A stretch of DNA of 64,000 bases from an uncultured Clostridia bacterium (GTDB taxonomy: Bacteria; Bacillota; Clostridia; Peptostreptococcales; Anaerovoracaceae). The stretch is taken from positions 1 through 64,000 of the forward strand of contig CALCEY010000001.1 in the NCBI GenBank assembly GCA_937900415.1, given 5' to 3'. Shown here in pieces: positions 33,075-41,585 of this stretch; the stretch's first letter is position 1, and each line of letters opens with the position of its first letter. The position numbers were made by a program, and so were the translations under genes. The notes beneath the pieces are model-generated. The model was given only the letters and a program-made list of their open reading frames with translations. It ran no database searches and was not told the origin of the DNA.

Positions 33075-33764
33075 ATGGACTACATAATTAAAAGACTTTT
33101 GGAGCTTCAGGATCTTAAATACAGAGAATTTAACAGCAAATTGATACCGGGGATAGACAAAGATTTGATAATAGGAGTCAGAACTCCGCAGCTGAGGAAG
33201 CTGGCGAAGGAGCTGGTGAGGGAGGAAAGAGCGGCTGCCGTGAATTTCATGGAACATCTGCCGCACCGGTATTATGAAGAAAACAATCTTCACGGAATTT
33301 TTATAGATTTTTTGGCAGAGTCGCCGTCAGAAGCGCTGCATATGATAGATGCGTTGCTGCCCTATGTGGATAACTGGGCAACGTGCGACTTGCTTCCGAC
33401 TAAGATATTTAAAAAGAACCTTACCGAGGTGAGGGAAAGAATAACGCCGTGGCTGAAAAGCGGACAAGTCTACAGGGTGAGGTTTGCGATAGTGACCATG
33501 CTGGGATATTTTCTTGAAAAGGAATTTCGGACAGAAGACTTAGACATGCTTGCTAAAATAAAATCGGAGGAGTATTATATTAACATGGCTTTGGCATGGT
33601 ATTACAGCTGCGCCTTGATTAAACAGTACGAAGAGACTGTAAAGCTTTTTGAAGCAGGAACTTTAGACAGATGGGTACATAACAAATCAATTCAGAAAGC
33701 GGTGGAAAGCTACAGAGTTTCCCCGGAAAGAAAAGGATACTTAAAGACATTGAGGAAAAAATAA
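33075..33764 (+). CDS. DNA alkylation repair protein (AlkD-like HEAT repeat glycosylase)
   Basis: A 229-residue all-helical protein of the AlkD family, whose members excise N3- and N7-alkylated bases without flipping them. The motifs YREFNSKLIPG, IIGVRTPQLRKLAKEL, NWATCDLLPTKIF (with the Trp/Asp of the active cleft) and VHNKSIQKAVESYRV are typical. A short AAGGAAG lies before the ATG. The next gene follows after 21 nt, so the two may be co-transcribed, though functions are unrelated. Confidence 0.88.
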   Translation: MDYIIKRLLELQDLKYREFNSKLIPGIDKDLIIGVRTPQLRKLAKELVREERAAAVNFMEHLPHRYYEENNLHGIFIDFLAESPSEALHMIDALLPYVDNWATCDLLPTKIFKKNLTEVRERITPWLKSGQVYRVRFAIVTMLGYFLEKEFRTEDLDMLAKIKSEEYYINMALAWYYSCALIKQYEETVKLFEAGTLDRWVHNKSIQKAVESYRVSPERKGYLKTLRKK

Positions 33765-33785
33765 GATTGCTATAAGGGGGTCAAA

Positions 33786-34529
33786 ATGGATAAAAAAAGA
33801 TATTTTTACAACATTGAGCTGGATACATATTGCTGCGACGGGAATCAGATAGTAAAGCCTTCGGGCGTGCTTCAGGTTCTGCAGGAATGTGGCCGCCGTC
33901 AGATGGCGGCTCAGAAACCGTCGTATCAGGATATTCTTGATACAGGTAAGGCTCTGATGCTGAGCAGACTGGATATGAAAATATATGACGAGGTTTATTT
34001 GGGCGAAGAGGTGGAGGTTACTTCGTGGCCATGCGAAAGCAGCAGGGCTACTTTTCTCAGAATGTATCAGATGAAAAAGGGCGGTAAAACGGCAGCTGAA
34101 ATTTCCAGCCAGTGGGTTTTGGTGGATTCGGCTTTGCGAAAGATTCTTAAAGTAGATGAAGTGGACTTTTCTAATTATTATATGGGTCCTTACAGCGAGC
34201 TGATAAGTGAAAAATTTAAGATACCGAAAAGCTCGGATTTGGAGGAAGCAGGGGAGTTCCGAGTCATGTACAGCCATCTTGATTCGAATAAGCATATGAA
34301 TAACACTTACTATGCAGATGTGCTCTGCAATTACGTTCCGGAGCTTTCAGCTGGGACGCACCGTGTGAACGGAATGAGGCTGCATTATGCCAAGGAGGCT
34401 CCTATGGGAGATACGATATCAATAAAGAGACTTTCGGCAGGGGAAGGAAGATACATGTTCAAAACCTTCAAGGAAACAGGCGAAGTAAACGTGGAGGCCG
34501 AGATAAGCGTAACTCCCGTCAAGCTGTGA
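33786..34529 (+). CDS. Acyl-ACP thioesterase
   Basis: Hydrolyses acyl-ACP to release free fatty acids. The 247 residues form two hotdog repeats: the first with FYNIELDTYCCDGNQIVKPSGVLQVLQECG and the second with YSHLDSNKHMNNTYYADVL, where Asp, Asn and His of the DxNxHxNN motif are the catalytic residues. Such bacterial FatA/FatB relatives are common in Clostridia and may adjust membrane lipid or export fatty acids. AGGGGG precedes the ATG. A carrier protein (6974) exists in the window but is not linked. Confidence 0.9.
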   Translation: MDKKRYFYNIELDTYCCDGNQIVKPSGVLQVLQECGRRQMAAQKPSYQDILDTGKALMLSRLDMKIYDEVYLGEEVEVTSWPCESSRATFLRMYQMKKGGKTAAEISSQWVLVDSALRKILKVDEVDFSNYYMGPYSELISEKFKIPKSSDLEEAGEFRVMYSHLDSNKHMNNTYYADVLCNYVPELSAGTHRVNGMRLHYAKEAPMGDTISIKRLSAGEGRYMFKTFKETGEVNVEAEISVTPVKL

Positions 34530-34562
34530 TTATATGCCGCCATACGACGTTATTTATAAATA

Positions 34563-34619
34563 AAAAGGCCCGGTTTGATTTTTATCTGTAATAGAAATGA
34601 TAAATAAAATCGGGCTTTT
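34563..34619. terminator. Terminator between thioesterase and ABC permease genes
   Basis: AAAAGGCCCGGTTTGATTTT region pairs with the GATAAATAAAATCGGGCTTTT arm (34599-34619), A tract on one side and T tract on the other, serving convergent genes. Confidence 0.7.
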
Positions 34620-34651
34620 GCTTTATGTTCAACGCGTCTTTATATTACGCC

Positions 34652-37627
34652 TTATTCTATTGATTTTAAGGATTCCGTCATGCTTATCTTATTGATTTTG
34701 TAATACATAACAAGGTTTACTATTAGGGCGAAAGCAAAGGTGCCTGCGATTCCAAGCAGATAGCTCAGCGGCTCGATGTGTATGTCGAAGGTCATAAGAT
34801 CTATCTTTACCTGACTCATAACGAAAGCGTGAAGAGCAGTGCCGAGAGGGAGGCCAACGATGGCCGATATCGCCGTAAGGATTATGTTTTCCCTGAATAC
34901 ATAGGCGGAGGTTTCTCTTGGATAAAAGCCCAGAACTTTAATGGTGGCGATTTCCCTTATCCGCTCGGTGATGTTTATGTTTGTCAGATTATAAAGCACT
35001 ATGAACGCCAACGCTCCTGCGCTGATTACCACTAGAGCTATTACGTAGTCCAAGCTTATCATCATATTGTCGACTCGTTCCTTGAAATCCTGAGTTACAG
35101 ATACTGAAGAAACATGAGGAGCGTTCATCAGAACGGCGCTGCTTTGTCCCGGATTTTTCAGCTGGCCGTTTTCGTCTGTATGACCTATGATATACGCCGA
35201 GTTTATTTCCGTTTCTCCATAAACGTCTGCATAAGTGTCTTCATTTATATATATATAGTTGTATACATAGTTATCGCATATTCCAGAGATGCTGGCCGTG
35301 ATTTCTTTTTGCTCGCTGTCATATACGGTGATGTCGTCTCCCGCCTCTAAACCAAGAGTGTCCGCAAGGCCTGAATTTATTATACATTCTCCCGAATCGG
35401 GATAATTCAGCTTGCCGTCGTCGTTATGAAGGTCGATGAAATCCGATATTGGTTGATCTTCGGAGCATACTACGAGATTGATTGATTTTACTGCGCTGCC
35501 TGAACGCGCTTCAACAGTGCCGGTATAAAGGAACAGGGACTCTCCTATAATTTCGCTGCTGCTTTCCAGAAATTCATCTTCATTCTCAGCGGTCATAGCC
35601 TTATTGAAGGTCACTGAGTAATCAACGTGATAAATTTCGCCGTACTGGGTGGCGACGACGTTTTTGATAGAATCTCTTATGCCGAGGCCGGTGACAAGCA
35701 AAGCTGTACAGCCGCATATGCCAAGAATCATCATGAAAAATCTCTTTTTATATCGGAAAGTATTTCTTACGGAGACCTTATGAAGGAATTTCAGTCTGCT
35801 CCATATGAAGGATATTCTTTCTAAAAGAATTCTTTTTCCTGCGTCGGGCGCTTTGGGCCGTATCAGCTGCGCGGGAACCTGCGACAGCTCGTGATAACAT
35901 GAGTAAAGGGTGGTTCCTACTGAGCATATTATGGCGGTCAGAAGCGCCAGACCACCAGTCAGCCAGTCGAATACAATTATTACGTCTGAAAAGCCATACA
36001 TCATGCTGTACGCTTCCCATATTACCCATGTAAACAGATAGGTACCGCAGAAAAATCCTGAAATTCCTCCGATAACGGCGGAGCTTCCCGAGTAGAGGAT
36101 ATATTTACTCAGTATCTGCCATCTGCTGTAGCCCAGTGCTTTAAGCACCCCGATCTGAGTTCTCTGCTCGTCTATCATGCGGCTCATGGTAGTCATGCAT
36201 ACCAGGGCGGCTACGAGGAAAAAGAACGCAGGGAAAACTTTTGCAATGCCCTCTACTATACCGGTGTCGCTTTCGAAGCAAACATATCCTACGTTAGTAT
36301 CTCTGCCTAAAACGTAAATGTCGGGATGGTTTATTTTATCTATTTCTTTTTGTGCATCCTTCAGCTCCTGCTTAGCAGCTTCTATTTCAGCCCTGCCTTT
36401 TTCAAGCTCTTGCCTGTTGCGGGCGATTTCAGCTTCTCCTTTCGCCAGCTCAGCCTTATTTCTGTCTATTTCCACCTGTCCTTCGTCAAGCTGAGCTTTT
36501 AGCCGCCGTATTTCATCCTCTGCCAGCGCCAGCTGCTGACTGAGGGTTTCTTTCATTTTGTCGTGCTGTTCCTGAGTTATCACTCCTGTATCATACAATT
36601 TTTGCAGATAATCGTATACGGAGGCTTTCATATTATCGTACTCTTGGATTCCGGCGTCATAGGAGGCCTTAAGCTGCGTCATTTGCTTCTGGGCGTCTTT
36701 TAACTGCTGCTTGCCGTTGTCAAGCTTGGTTTGAGCCACTGCCAGCTCGATTTCGCCGTCCTTAAGACGCTTTTCGCCGTCATCCACCTCCTGCCGGGCC
36801 TTTTCTACTTCTGACTGAGCTGCATCTATGATTTCCTCGTATCGTCTGTCCGAGCATTCTTCGAGAGCCTTTTCGACAGAACCCTTATATCGGTTTACGA
36901 TTTTTTCGTATTCGTCGCTGAAAATGTAAGCTGTTTCATTTAGTTTTACATATATTTCGGTATATATTTCGGAGTTCCAGCCCTCTTTCGGTATGAAAAC
37001 GAAGCAGTCTGTTTTGCCGTCGCCGATGGAGGATGTTCCTCTTTCAAAGTTAAGATAAAGCGGCGAGTCTGCGATTCCGGTTATCGTATAGGTATCGTAG
37101 GTCAGCATGTCGGCAGTGTCTTTGGTATTGCCTGAGCTTACGGTTATCTTTTTGCCGATATCCTCTTCTGTGAAAAAATTTGCGTCAGCGAGGCATTGAT
37201 CGGCCTTCTTAGGCATTTCTCCAGCTTTCAGAGACGGAGTATTTATTGCTTCGGAAAGGGTGTGGAATTTGCTGACTGCTTCTCCGGAATTTTCGTTCTC
37301 TCCGTCTTTTTCGATTTCTCTGCCTTCGACGGTTATGAGCACGTCGGCCGAGTATGAACCCTCCGCATGCTTTACTCCTCTGGATTCCTGTATCTTTTCT
37401 ACGTCATCGTCTTCGAGACCGAGAGTGGAGATGAGCTGAAAATCGAAGAAACCGTGTTCGTCAAGATATTTGTTGCCTGTTTCTGTGAAAGCGTCCTTGC
37501 AGACCTTCAGACCTGAAAAAAAGCCGACGCCAAGAGCGACGATGGCTAAAATTGCAAGCCATCTGCCGAAGCTGCCTTTTATTTCTCTTAAAGTTGACTT
37601 TAACATTGAGCTTTTCAACGCATACAC
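34652..37627 (-). CDS. ABC transporter permease, FtsX/MacB type, with extracytoplasmic coiled coil
   Basis: A 991-residue permease with an N-terminal transmembrane helix (WLAILAIVALGVGFFSGL), a large external domain, a long heptad-rich coiled coil at roughly residues 270-435 (many Glu/Lys/Gln with VEKARQEVDDGEKRLKDGE-like repeats), and two FtsX transmembrane modules (about 450-590 and 870-985; QIGVLKALGYSR, REIATIKVLGFYPRE). The ATPase is encoded immediately upstream. Such transporters work as mechanical devices that move lipids, lipoproteins or antimicrobial peptides, or activate wall enzymes; the cargo is unknown. The ATG is 10 nt after the ATPase stop. Confidence 0.88.
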   Translation of the reverse strand: MYALKSSMLKSTLREIKGSFGRWLAILAIVALGVGFFSGLKVCKDAFTETGNKYLDEHGFFDFQLISTLGLEDDDVEKIQESRGVKHAEGSYSADVLITVEGREIEKDGENENSGEAVSKFHTLSEAINTPSLKAGEMPKKADQCLADANFFTEEDIGKKITVSSGNTKDTADMLTYDTYTITGIADSPLYLNFERGTSSIGDGKTDCFVFIPKEGWNSEIYTEIYVKLNETAYIFSDEYEKIVNRYKGSVEKALEECSDRRYEEIIDAAQSEVEKARQEVDDGEKRLKDGEIELAVAQTKLDNGKQQLKDAQKQMTQLKASYDAGIQEYDNMKASVYDYLQKLYDTGVITQEQHDKMKETLSQQLALAEDEIRRLKAQLDEGQVEIDRNKAELAKGEAEIARNRQELEKGRAEIEAAKQELKDAQKEIDKINHPDIYVLGRDTNVGYVCFESDTGIVEGIAKVFPAFFFLVAALVCMTTMSRMIDEQRTQIGVLKALGYSRWQILSKYILYSGSSAVIGGISGFFCGTYLFTWVIWEAYSMMYGFSDVIIVFDWLTGGLALLTAIICSVGTTLYSCYHELSQVPAQLIRPKAPDAGKRILLERISFIWSRLKFLHKVSVRNTFRYKKRFFMMILGICGCTALLVTGLGIRDSIKNVVATQYGEIYHVDYSVTFNKAMTAENEDEFLESSSEIIGESLFLYTGTVEARSGSAVKSINLVVCSEDQPISDFIDLHNDDGKLNYPDSGECIINSGLADTLGLEAGDDITVYDSEQKEITASISGICDNYVYNYIYINEDTYADVYGETEINSAYIIGHTDENGQLKNPGQSSAVLMNAPHVSSVSVTQDFKERVDNMMISLDYVIALVVISAGALAFIVLYNLTNINITERIREIATIKVLGFYPRETSAYVFRENIILTAISAIVGLPLGTALHAFVMSQVKIDLMTFDIHIEPLSYLLGIAGTFAFALIVNLVMYYKINKISMTESLKSIE

Positions 37628-37636
37628 CCCCGCAAG

Positions 37637-38341
37637 CTACCATTCGATTTGTTCTATAGGAACAGGTTTGCTGTTGATTTCGACTGAATCTACGGTTCCG
37701 TTTTTTACATGTATGATTCTGTCTGCCATAGGCGCTATTGCAAGGTTGTGGGTTATGATAATTACGGTCATTCCTGTTTGACGCGTCGTGTCGGAAAGGA
37801 GTTTCAATATGGATTTTCCCGTGTTGTAGTCAAGGGCTCCGGTAGGCTCGTCGCACAACAGCAACTTTGGATTCTTGGCAAGAGCGCGGGCTATGGCTAC
37901 GCGCTGCTGTTCTCCTCCGGAAAGCTGAGAAGGGAAATTGTTCAGTCTGTTTGAAAGGCCTACTTTATCGAGCGCTTGGGCTGAATCCATAGGGTTTTTG
38001 CATATCTGAGTGGCCAGGGATACGTTTTCAAGGGCTGTGAGATTTTGAACGAGATTATAAAACTGAAAAACGAAGCCTATATCGTACCTCCTGTAAGAAG
38101 TCAATTGCTTTTGACTGTACTTGGAAATTTCATTTCCGTCCAGCCACACGCTGCCTGAGGTCAGCGTGTCCATACCGCCGAGGATGTTTAGAAGAGTAGT
38201 TTTGCCCGCACCGGAGGGACCTACTATCACGCAGATTTCCCCCTTGTTTATTTCAAATGTAGCGTCTTTCAGCGCTTCGATGGCAACTTCTCCCATCATA
38301 TATACTTTCTTTACATTCTTAAACTTTACAAAAGGCGCCAT
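37637..38341 (-). CDS. ABC transporter ATP-binding protein (LolD/MacB class)
   Basis: The 234-residue ATPase partner of the permease downstream. Walker A GPSGAGKTT, Q-loop FQFYNLV, signature LSGGEQQR, Walker B LLLCDEPTGALD and the switch His in IIITHN are all intact. The GALD ending of the D-loop and small size put it in the MacB/LolD group that always pairs with FtsX-type permeases. GAGGAGG precedes the ATG on the minus strand. Confidence 0.95.
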   Translation of the reverse strand: MAPFVKFKNVKKVYMMGEVAIEALKDATFEINKGEICVIVGPSGAGKTTLLNILGGMDTLTSGSVWLDGNEISKYSQKQLTSYRRYDIGFVFQFYNLVQNLTALENVSLATQICKNPMDSAQALDKVGLSNRLNNFPSQLSGGEQQRVAIARALAKNPKLLLCDEPTGALDYNTGKSILKLLSDTTRQTGMTVIIITHNLAIAPMADRIIHVKNGTVDSVEINSKPVPIEQIEW

Positions 38342-38378
38342 AGTCTGCCTCCTCTGCGTATGATTTATAATAATATAA

Positions 38379-38387
38379 AGTATAACA
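38379..38387 (-). promoter_or_regulatory. Extended -10 promoter of the ABC transporter operon
   Basis: On the minus strand TGT followed by TATACT (38384-38379). No good -35 box is seen, which fits an extended -10 promoter. The neighbouring 38388-38727 contains no gene that I can support. Confidence 0.45.
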
Positions 38388-38727
38388 TATTTATTGCGGC
38401 GGCAAAAGGATTAAACGATGTTTTGACGAGGAAAAAAGTGCGAAGAAATTGCTAAGAAGCGGTAAAATCGCTTGCAATACTGCAAGGTTGGAGGAAAACA
38501 CATATTTTACCTCAGGGAGTATAGGAAATACCACAAGGTATTCGGCTAATAAAAATATGAATATGTCAGATGCAAGTTTTATATTATATGTTTTTCCAGG
38601 CTGAAGAGACTCGGAATTATGATTTCTTGCGCTTCTAAGCATCAGTTCTTTACGGGAAACTATGGGCTTGAATATTTATATAAATACGACGCCTTTCACA
38701 GTAGAATTTGTTCCGAGCAGTTTATTC

Positions 38728-38757
38728 TTTACTTTTTCTGATAAAGTATGGTAAAAT
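38728..38757 (+). promoter_or_regulatory. Promoter of the small membrane protein gene
   Basis: TTTACT (38728-38733), 18 bases, TAAAAT (38752-38757) with TGG just before it (extended -10), 30 nt upstream of the ATG. Confidence 0.5.
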
Positions 38758-38787
38758 TAACAATCAGAAGGTGGCAGAGGAGAGCTT

Positions 38788-39003
38788 ATGAAAGAATTTT
38801 TTAGAGATAAGTTGAATATAGCCTTTGACGGAGCCTTGCATGTCAATGAAATTATTGCCGTAGCGATTGTTGCCGTTGTCGTGCTTCTTATCGTTCTGAT
38901 TGTTTGTGATTCAATCAAGAAACGCAAAAACAGGGAAACCATCATATTCCGCCACAGAAAAAACAGATATAAAAGCCGCATAGGCAAGAAAAATAAATAT
39001 TAA
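38788..39003 (+). CDS. Small single-span membrane protein with basic tail
   Basis: A 71-residue protein with a short N-terminal amphipathic part, one hydrophobic span IIAVAIVAVVVLLIVLIVC and a strongly basic C-terminal half (KKRKNRETIIFRHRKNR, KSRIGKKNKY). AGAGGAG 5 nt before the ATG and an extended -10 promoter support it as a real gene. I do not recognise a family. The basic tail would face the cytoplasm and could bind RNA, DNA or the membrane surface. Confidence 0.65.
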   Translation: MKEFFRDKLNIAFDGALHVNEIIAVAIVAVVVLLIVLIVCDSIKKRKNRETIIFRHRKNRYKSRIGKKNKY

Positions 39004-39278
39004 AGGTTGGATTTACGAAAGCGCTCGTCTTTGCAATTCCCAGGAAAACGCGCTGCTTGCGGCTCTATGCGCTGCGGAAATTCATTGCGTATATTCATTG
39101 CAGACGTTCGTTGTGCTTTCTGCGAAAGCTGTATTATTTGCGTATGTTACGGAATACTGCGGCTTGCACGTAAGTTCCATACTATACAGGCTTAATTGCG
39201 AGAAAGCAGACCGCAGGCCAAAGTATGCGGATTTTATATTAGCTTTTGCAAGTAATTTAATAGTTTATATGATTTGAG
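39004..39278 (+). other. Non-coding stretch after the small membrane protein gene
   Basis: No ribosome site or family signal supports the short frames here, and I see no gene. It leads into three successive hairpins (39279-39400). Confidence 0.4.
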
Positions 39279-39313
39279 GAGACGTTACATATACGTCTCT
39301 TATTGCTTTTTCG
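39279..39313 (+). terminator. Terminator hairpin 1 upstream of the cysteine-rich gene end
   Basis: GAGACGT, loop TACATAT, ACGTCTC, then TTATTGCTTTTT. Confidence 0.65.
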
Positions 39314-39335
39314 GTCTTGTATGTGCCGTGAATAT

Positions 39336-39365
39336 AAGCCTGAGCCGTCGGCTCAGGCTTTTCTT
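39336..39365. terminator. Terminator hairpin 2
   Basis: AAGCCTGAGCC, loop GTC, GGCTCAGGCTT, then TTCTT: an 11-bp perfect stem, probably also used by the minus-strand cysteine-rich gene. Confidence 0.85.
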
Positions 39366-39372
39366 AATGATA

Positions 39373-39404
39373 TGCCCCTCGTCATTTCAGATAGGGGCGT
39401 TTTA
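39373..39404. terminator. Terminator hairpin 3
   Basis: GCCCCT and AGGGGC arms (39374-39379, 39393-39398), followed by GTTTT. It lies 50 bases past the stop of the minus-strand gene. Confidence 0.55.
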
Positions 39405-39453
39405 AATTGAGCAGATATGCTTAGCTTATTGGAAAATTATATCTGTATGACAT

Positions 39454-40935
39454 TTAAAAGCTGTATCCGTTGGTATCGCAGCATTGACAAGTTATTCCTG
39501 CTGAGCTGCGATTCTTTGCGTTTGTATTTGAATTACAAACAGCTTTTGAATCACCGCAGCAATCGTCGCCTTGATAACAGGAAGCTTCATGCTGGCAATC
39601 GTGACGGCAGTCGCAAGGGTTGCAAGCTGTCTGGCAGCCGCAGGAGTTTTGACAGTCGCAAGGGTCGCAAGCTGTTCGGCAGTCACAAGAGCTTTGGCAG
39701 TCGCAAGGGTTGCAAGCTGTCTGGCAGCCGCAAGGGTCGCAGGCTGTTCGGCAGTCGCAGGAATTTTGGCAGCCGCAAGGGTCGCAGGCTGTTCGGCAGC
39801 CGCAGGAGCTTTGGCAGCCGCAGGAATTTTCATAACTGCAAGAGCTTTTGCAGCTGTTATCCGTAATCATATTCAGTATTTCTCCCACTCTGTTAGGCGT
39901 GCTGTGTCCGCAGCAGCAAGCAGCTTCATCGCTTAAGCAATTGCTTTCTGTAGGATTGCAGGAGCTGCACTGTCCTAAATCGTCGCAAGGGAGGTTGATT
40001 TCCCTGGCGTCAAGATTGAAGAGAGAAGGCCTTGTAACTCTGAGCCGGAGCTGTGGAGTAACTACGAGAGAACCTGTAAGCGTGATGACGCCATTGGCTG
40101 CCGCCGTGAGAGCAGGGTTCAGTATAGAAGCACATGCATCGAAATCCATTTGCAGCGAAGGCGATATACCATTGATCTGGCAAGGAATTTCCACCCCGCA
40201 GAGAGCGAAGGCGGAATTGCCTGTTATGGAAATTGGGGTACCATCTGCGTTGGAGTAGCATAATCTGAATTGACAGGCAGAACCGCCTTCGTACAGAGTA
40301 CCCTCCAGCACTATGGTAGCTTCAAGATTCCAAGGCCCTGTAGCTGAAACCATGATGAAATTGCCTGGACATGTGTCAAAGCATGCCGGGCCGCAAGAGC
40401 ATTTCGTGATTTCAGGCATTATACCGCTTATATCTCCGATATATTGTCCAACTGATTCTGATATGCCGGTGATAGCATTGCCGTCTACGGTGACTGCAAG
40501 GTCGTCGGGAAGCGTCGCCTCAGACAGGTCAAATGAATGAGTTATCACATAAGCCTTGGTTACGTCGAAGGTGGTGGCGGCGGTAACTGTAATGTTGGAG
40601 CAATCGTTGCAGCTGCCGCAGCAAATGTTGCATATGCAGCAGGGGTCATACATACAGCCGGAGCTTTGACATGAGCTTTGACAGCCGCAGCCGGAGCTTT
40701 GACATGTATTTACACAGCCGTTTCCACGGCGCGGCTGCGGAAAACAGCATGGTTCGCAGCAACTGTTGCAGACGGAAGAACCTATGCTTAGCTGCTGAGT
40801 AAAGGCTGTAGTTGTCGTAGTCAGCGGTGACATTATAGGAGAAGCGTTTTCTTGTCCGTCGAAAAAGACTTTCGTAAGATAAACAAGATTGCCGCTCTGG
40901 TTTGTACATGAGTAGTTGTTTTGTGAACAATTCAT
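39454..40935 (-). CDS. Extremely cysteine-rich repeat protein, possible spore-surface protein
   Basis: A 493-residue protein with about 71 cysteines. Residues 1-110 contain clusters such as CNSCCEPCC, CQSSGCGCQSSC and CCICNICCGSC; residues about 115-335 form a Thr/Val/Ile-rich beta domain with fewer cysteines (TVTAATTFDVTKAYVITHSF, SLVVTPQLRLRV); residues about 372-453 are tandem repeats of the type CDCRTACDPCGCQNS. There is no signal peptide or membrane span. ATG 40935 is chosen because AGAGGA precedes it and the product then starts MNCSQNN; the longer frame to 41100 runs back over the mraZ promoter. Disulfide cross-linked spore coat or exosporium protein is the best guess; I know no named family. 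Confidence 0.75.
   Translation of the reverse strand: MNCSQNNYSCTNQSGNLVYLTKVFFDGQENASPIMSPLTTTTTAFTQQLSIGSSVCNSCCEPCCFPQPRRGNGCVNTCQSSGCGCQSSCQSSGCMYDPCCICNICCGSCNDCSNITVTAATTFDVTKAYVITHSFDLSEATLPDDLAVTVDGNAITGISESVGQYIGDISGIMPEITKCSCGPACFDTCPGNFIMVSATGPWNLEATIVLEGTLYEGGSACQFRLCYSNADGTPISITGNSAFALCGVEIPCQINGISPSLQMDFDACASILNPALTAAANGVITLTGSLVVTPQLRLRVTRPSLFNLDAREINLPCDDLGQCSSCNPTESNCLSDEAACCCGHSTPNRVGEILNMITDNSCKSSCSYENSCGCQSSCGCRTACDPCGCQNSCDCRTACDPCGCQTACNPCDCQSSCDCRTACDPCDCQNSCGCQTACNPCDCRHDCQHEASCYQGDDCCGDSKAVCNSNTNAKNRSSAGITCQCCDTNGYSF
39577..39822 (-). repeat. Tandem repeats encoding the CxC/CDPC units
   Basis: About 245 bp encode four diverged 15-residue units C[GD]C[RQ]TAC[DN]PC[GD]C[QR]xx plus partial units. 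At DNA level GCAGTCGCAAGGGT-type and GCAGCCGCAGGA-type strings recur, which keeps opposite-strand frames open for 350-450 bases; these are not genes. Confidence 0.9.
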
Positions 40936-41030
40936 TTTTAACAATCCTCTCTTTAAATAAACTGAGATGTTATAATATATGCTTTCCTCATTTTGGTGGT
41001 GAAAAAAAGCATAAAAATGGACAAAAAGTA

Positions 41031-41067
41031 TTGATAAGTGTTTAAAAGTGGTGTATAGTGGTAAATA
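41031..41067 (+). promoter_or_regulatory. dcw promoter overlapping a probable MraZ operator
   Basis: TTGATA (41031-41036), 17 bases, TATAGT (41054-41059). Three 10-bp direct repeats starting GTG overlap it: GTGTTTAAAA (41038), GTGGTGTATA (41048) and GTGGTAAATA (41058). MraZ proteins bind tandem G-rich repeats with 10-bp spacing upstream of their own gene, so autoregulation of the cluster is likely. Confidence 0.75.
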
Positions 41068-41136
41068 AGTAAGCTGAATTATTTTGGGGCGGCAGCTCAA
41101 AAAAACGGCAACTCAGAAAGAGGAGAACGTCAAGTC

Positions 41137-41568
41137 ATGTTTATGGGAACTTCAAACAATTCCATAGATGAAAAAAACAGGATGATAGTTCCCTCAGGCC
41201 TGCGTAGCGGACTTGGCAGCCGTTGTATTCTGACCAAGGGACTGGATTGCTGTCTGTACATCTATACTACTGAAGCATGGGAACGTCAGATGGAGAAGAT
41301 TTCAAAGCTGCCGGAATCAGACCCTAAAGTTAGAGCTTTCATCAGACATTTCTGCGCCAATGCAGCCGAATGTGAATTCGACAAGCAGGGAAGAATAGTA
41401 ATTCCGCAGGAATTGAAAAATTACGCCAAGATAGAGAAAAAGCTGGTGACTATGGGAGCTATGTCAAAGATAGAGGTCTGGAGCAAAGAAGTATGGGATG
41501 CACCTGACAACGAAAGCAAGATGAACACCGAAGACTTTGCCAACGCTTTGGCTGAATACAACTTTTAA
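41137..41568 (+). CDS. mraZ: Transcriptional regulator MraZ
   Basis: First gene of the division and cell-wall cluster, encoding an AbrB-like double-repeat DNA-binding protein that represses its own operon. The 143 residues show two SpoVT/AbrB-like repeats: SIDEKNRMIVPSGLR and ECEFDKQGRIVIPQELK. The MFMG opening is typical of MraZ, supporting ATG 41137 over the ATG two codons later. It is divergent from the cysteine-rich gene and 18 nt from rsmH. Confidence 0.95.
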   Translation: MFMGTSNNSIDEKNRMIVPSGLRSGLGSRCILTKGLDCCLYIYTTEAWERQMEKISKLPESDPKVRAFIRHFCANAAECEFDKQGRIVIPQELKNYAKIEKKLVTMGAMSKIEVWSKEVWDAPDNESKMNTEDFANALAEYNF

Positions 41569-41585
41569 GGGGGAGGGTCTTGATT

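Noticed and set aside
39571..39840. CRISPR array suspected from regular repeats
   Set aside because: The repeats are in frame, translate to regular Cys units, and have no unique spacers; there are no cas genes in the window.
39417..39936. Long plus-strand frames opposite the cysteine-rich gene
   Set aside because: They consist of Arg/Ser/Gly or Ala/Val repeats that are simply the complement of the CxC/CDPC repeats, without ribosome sites.
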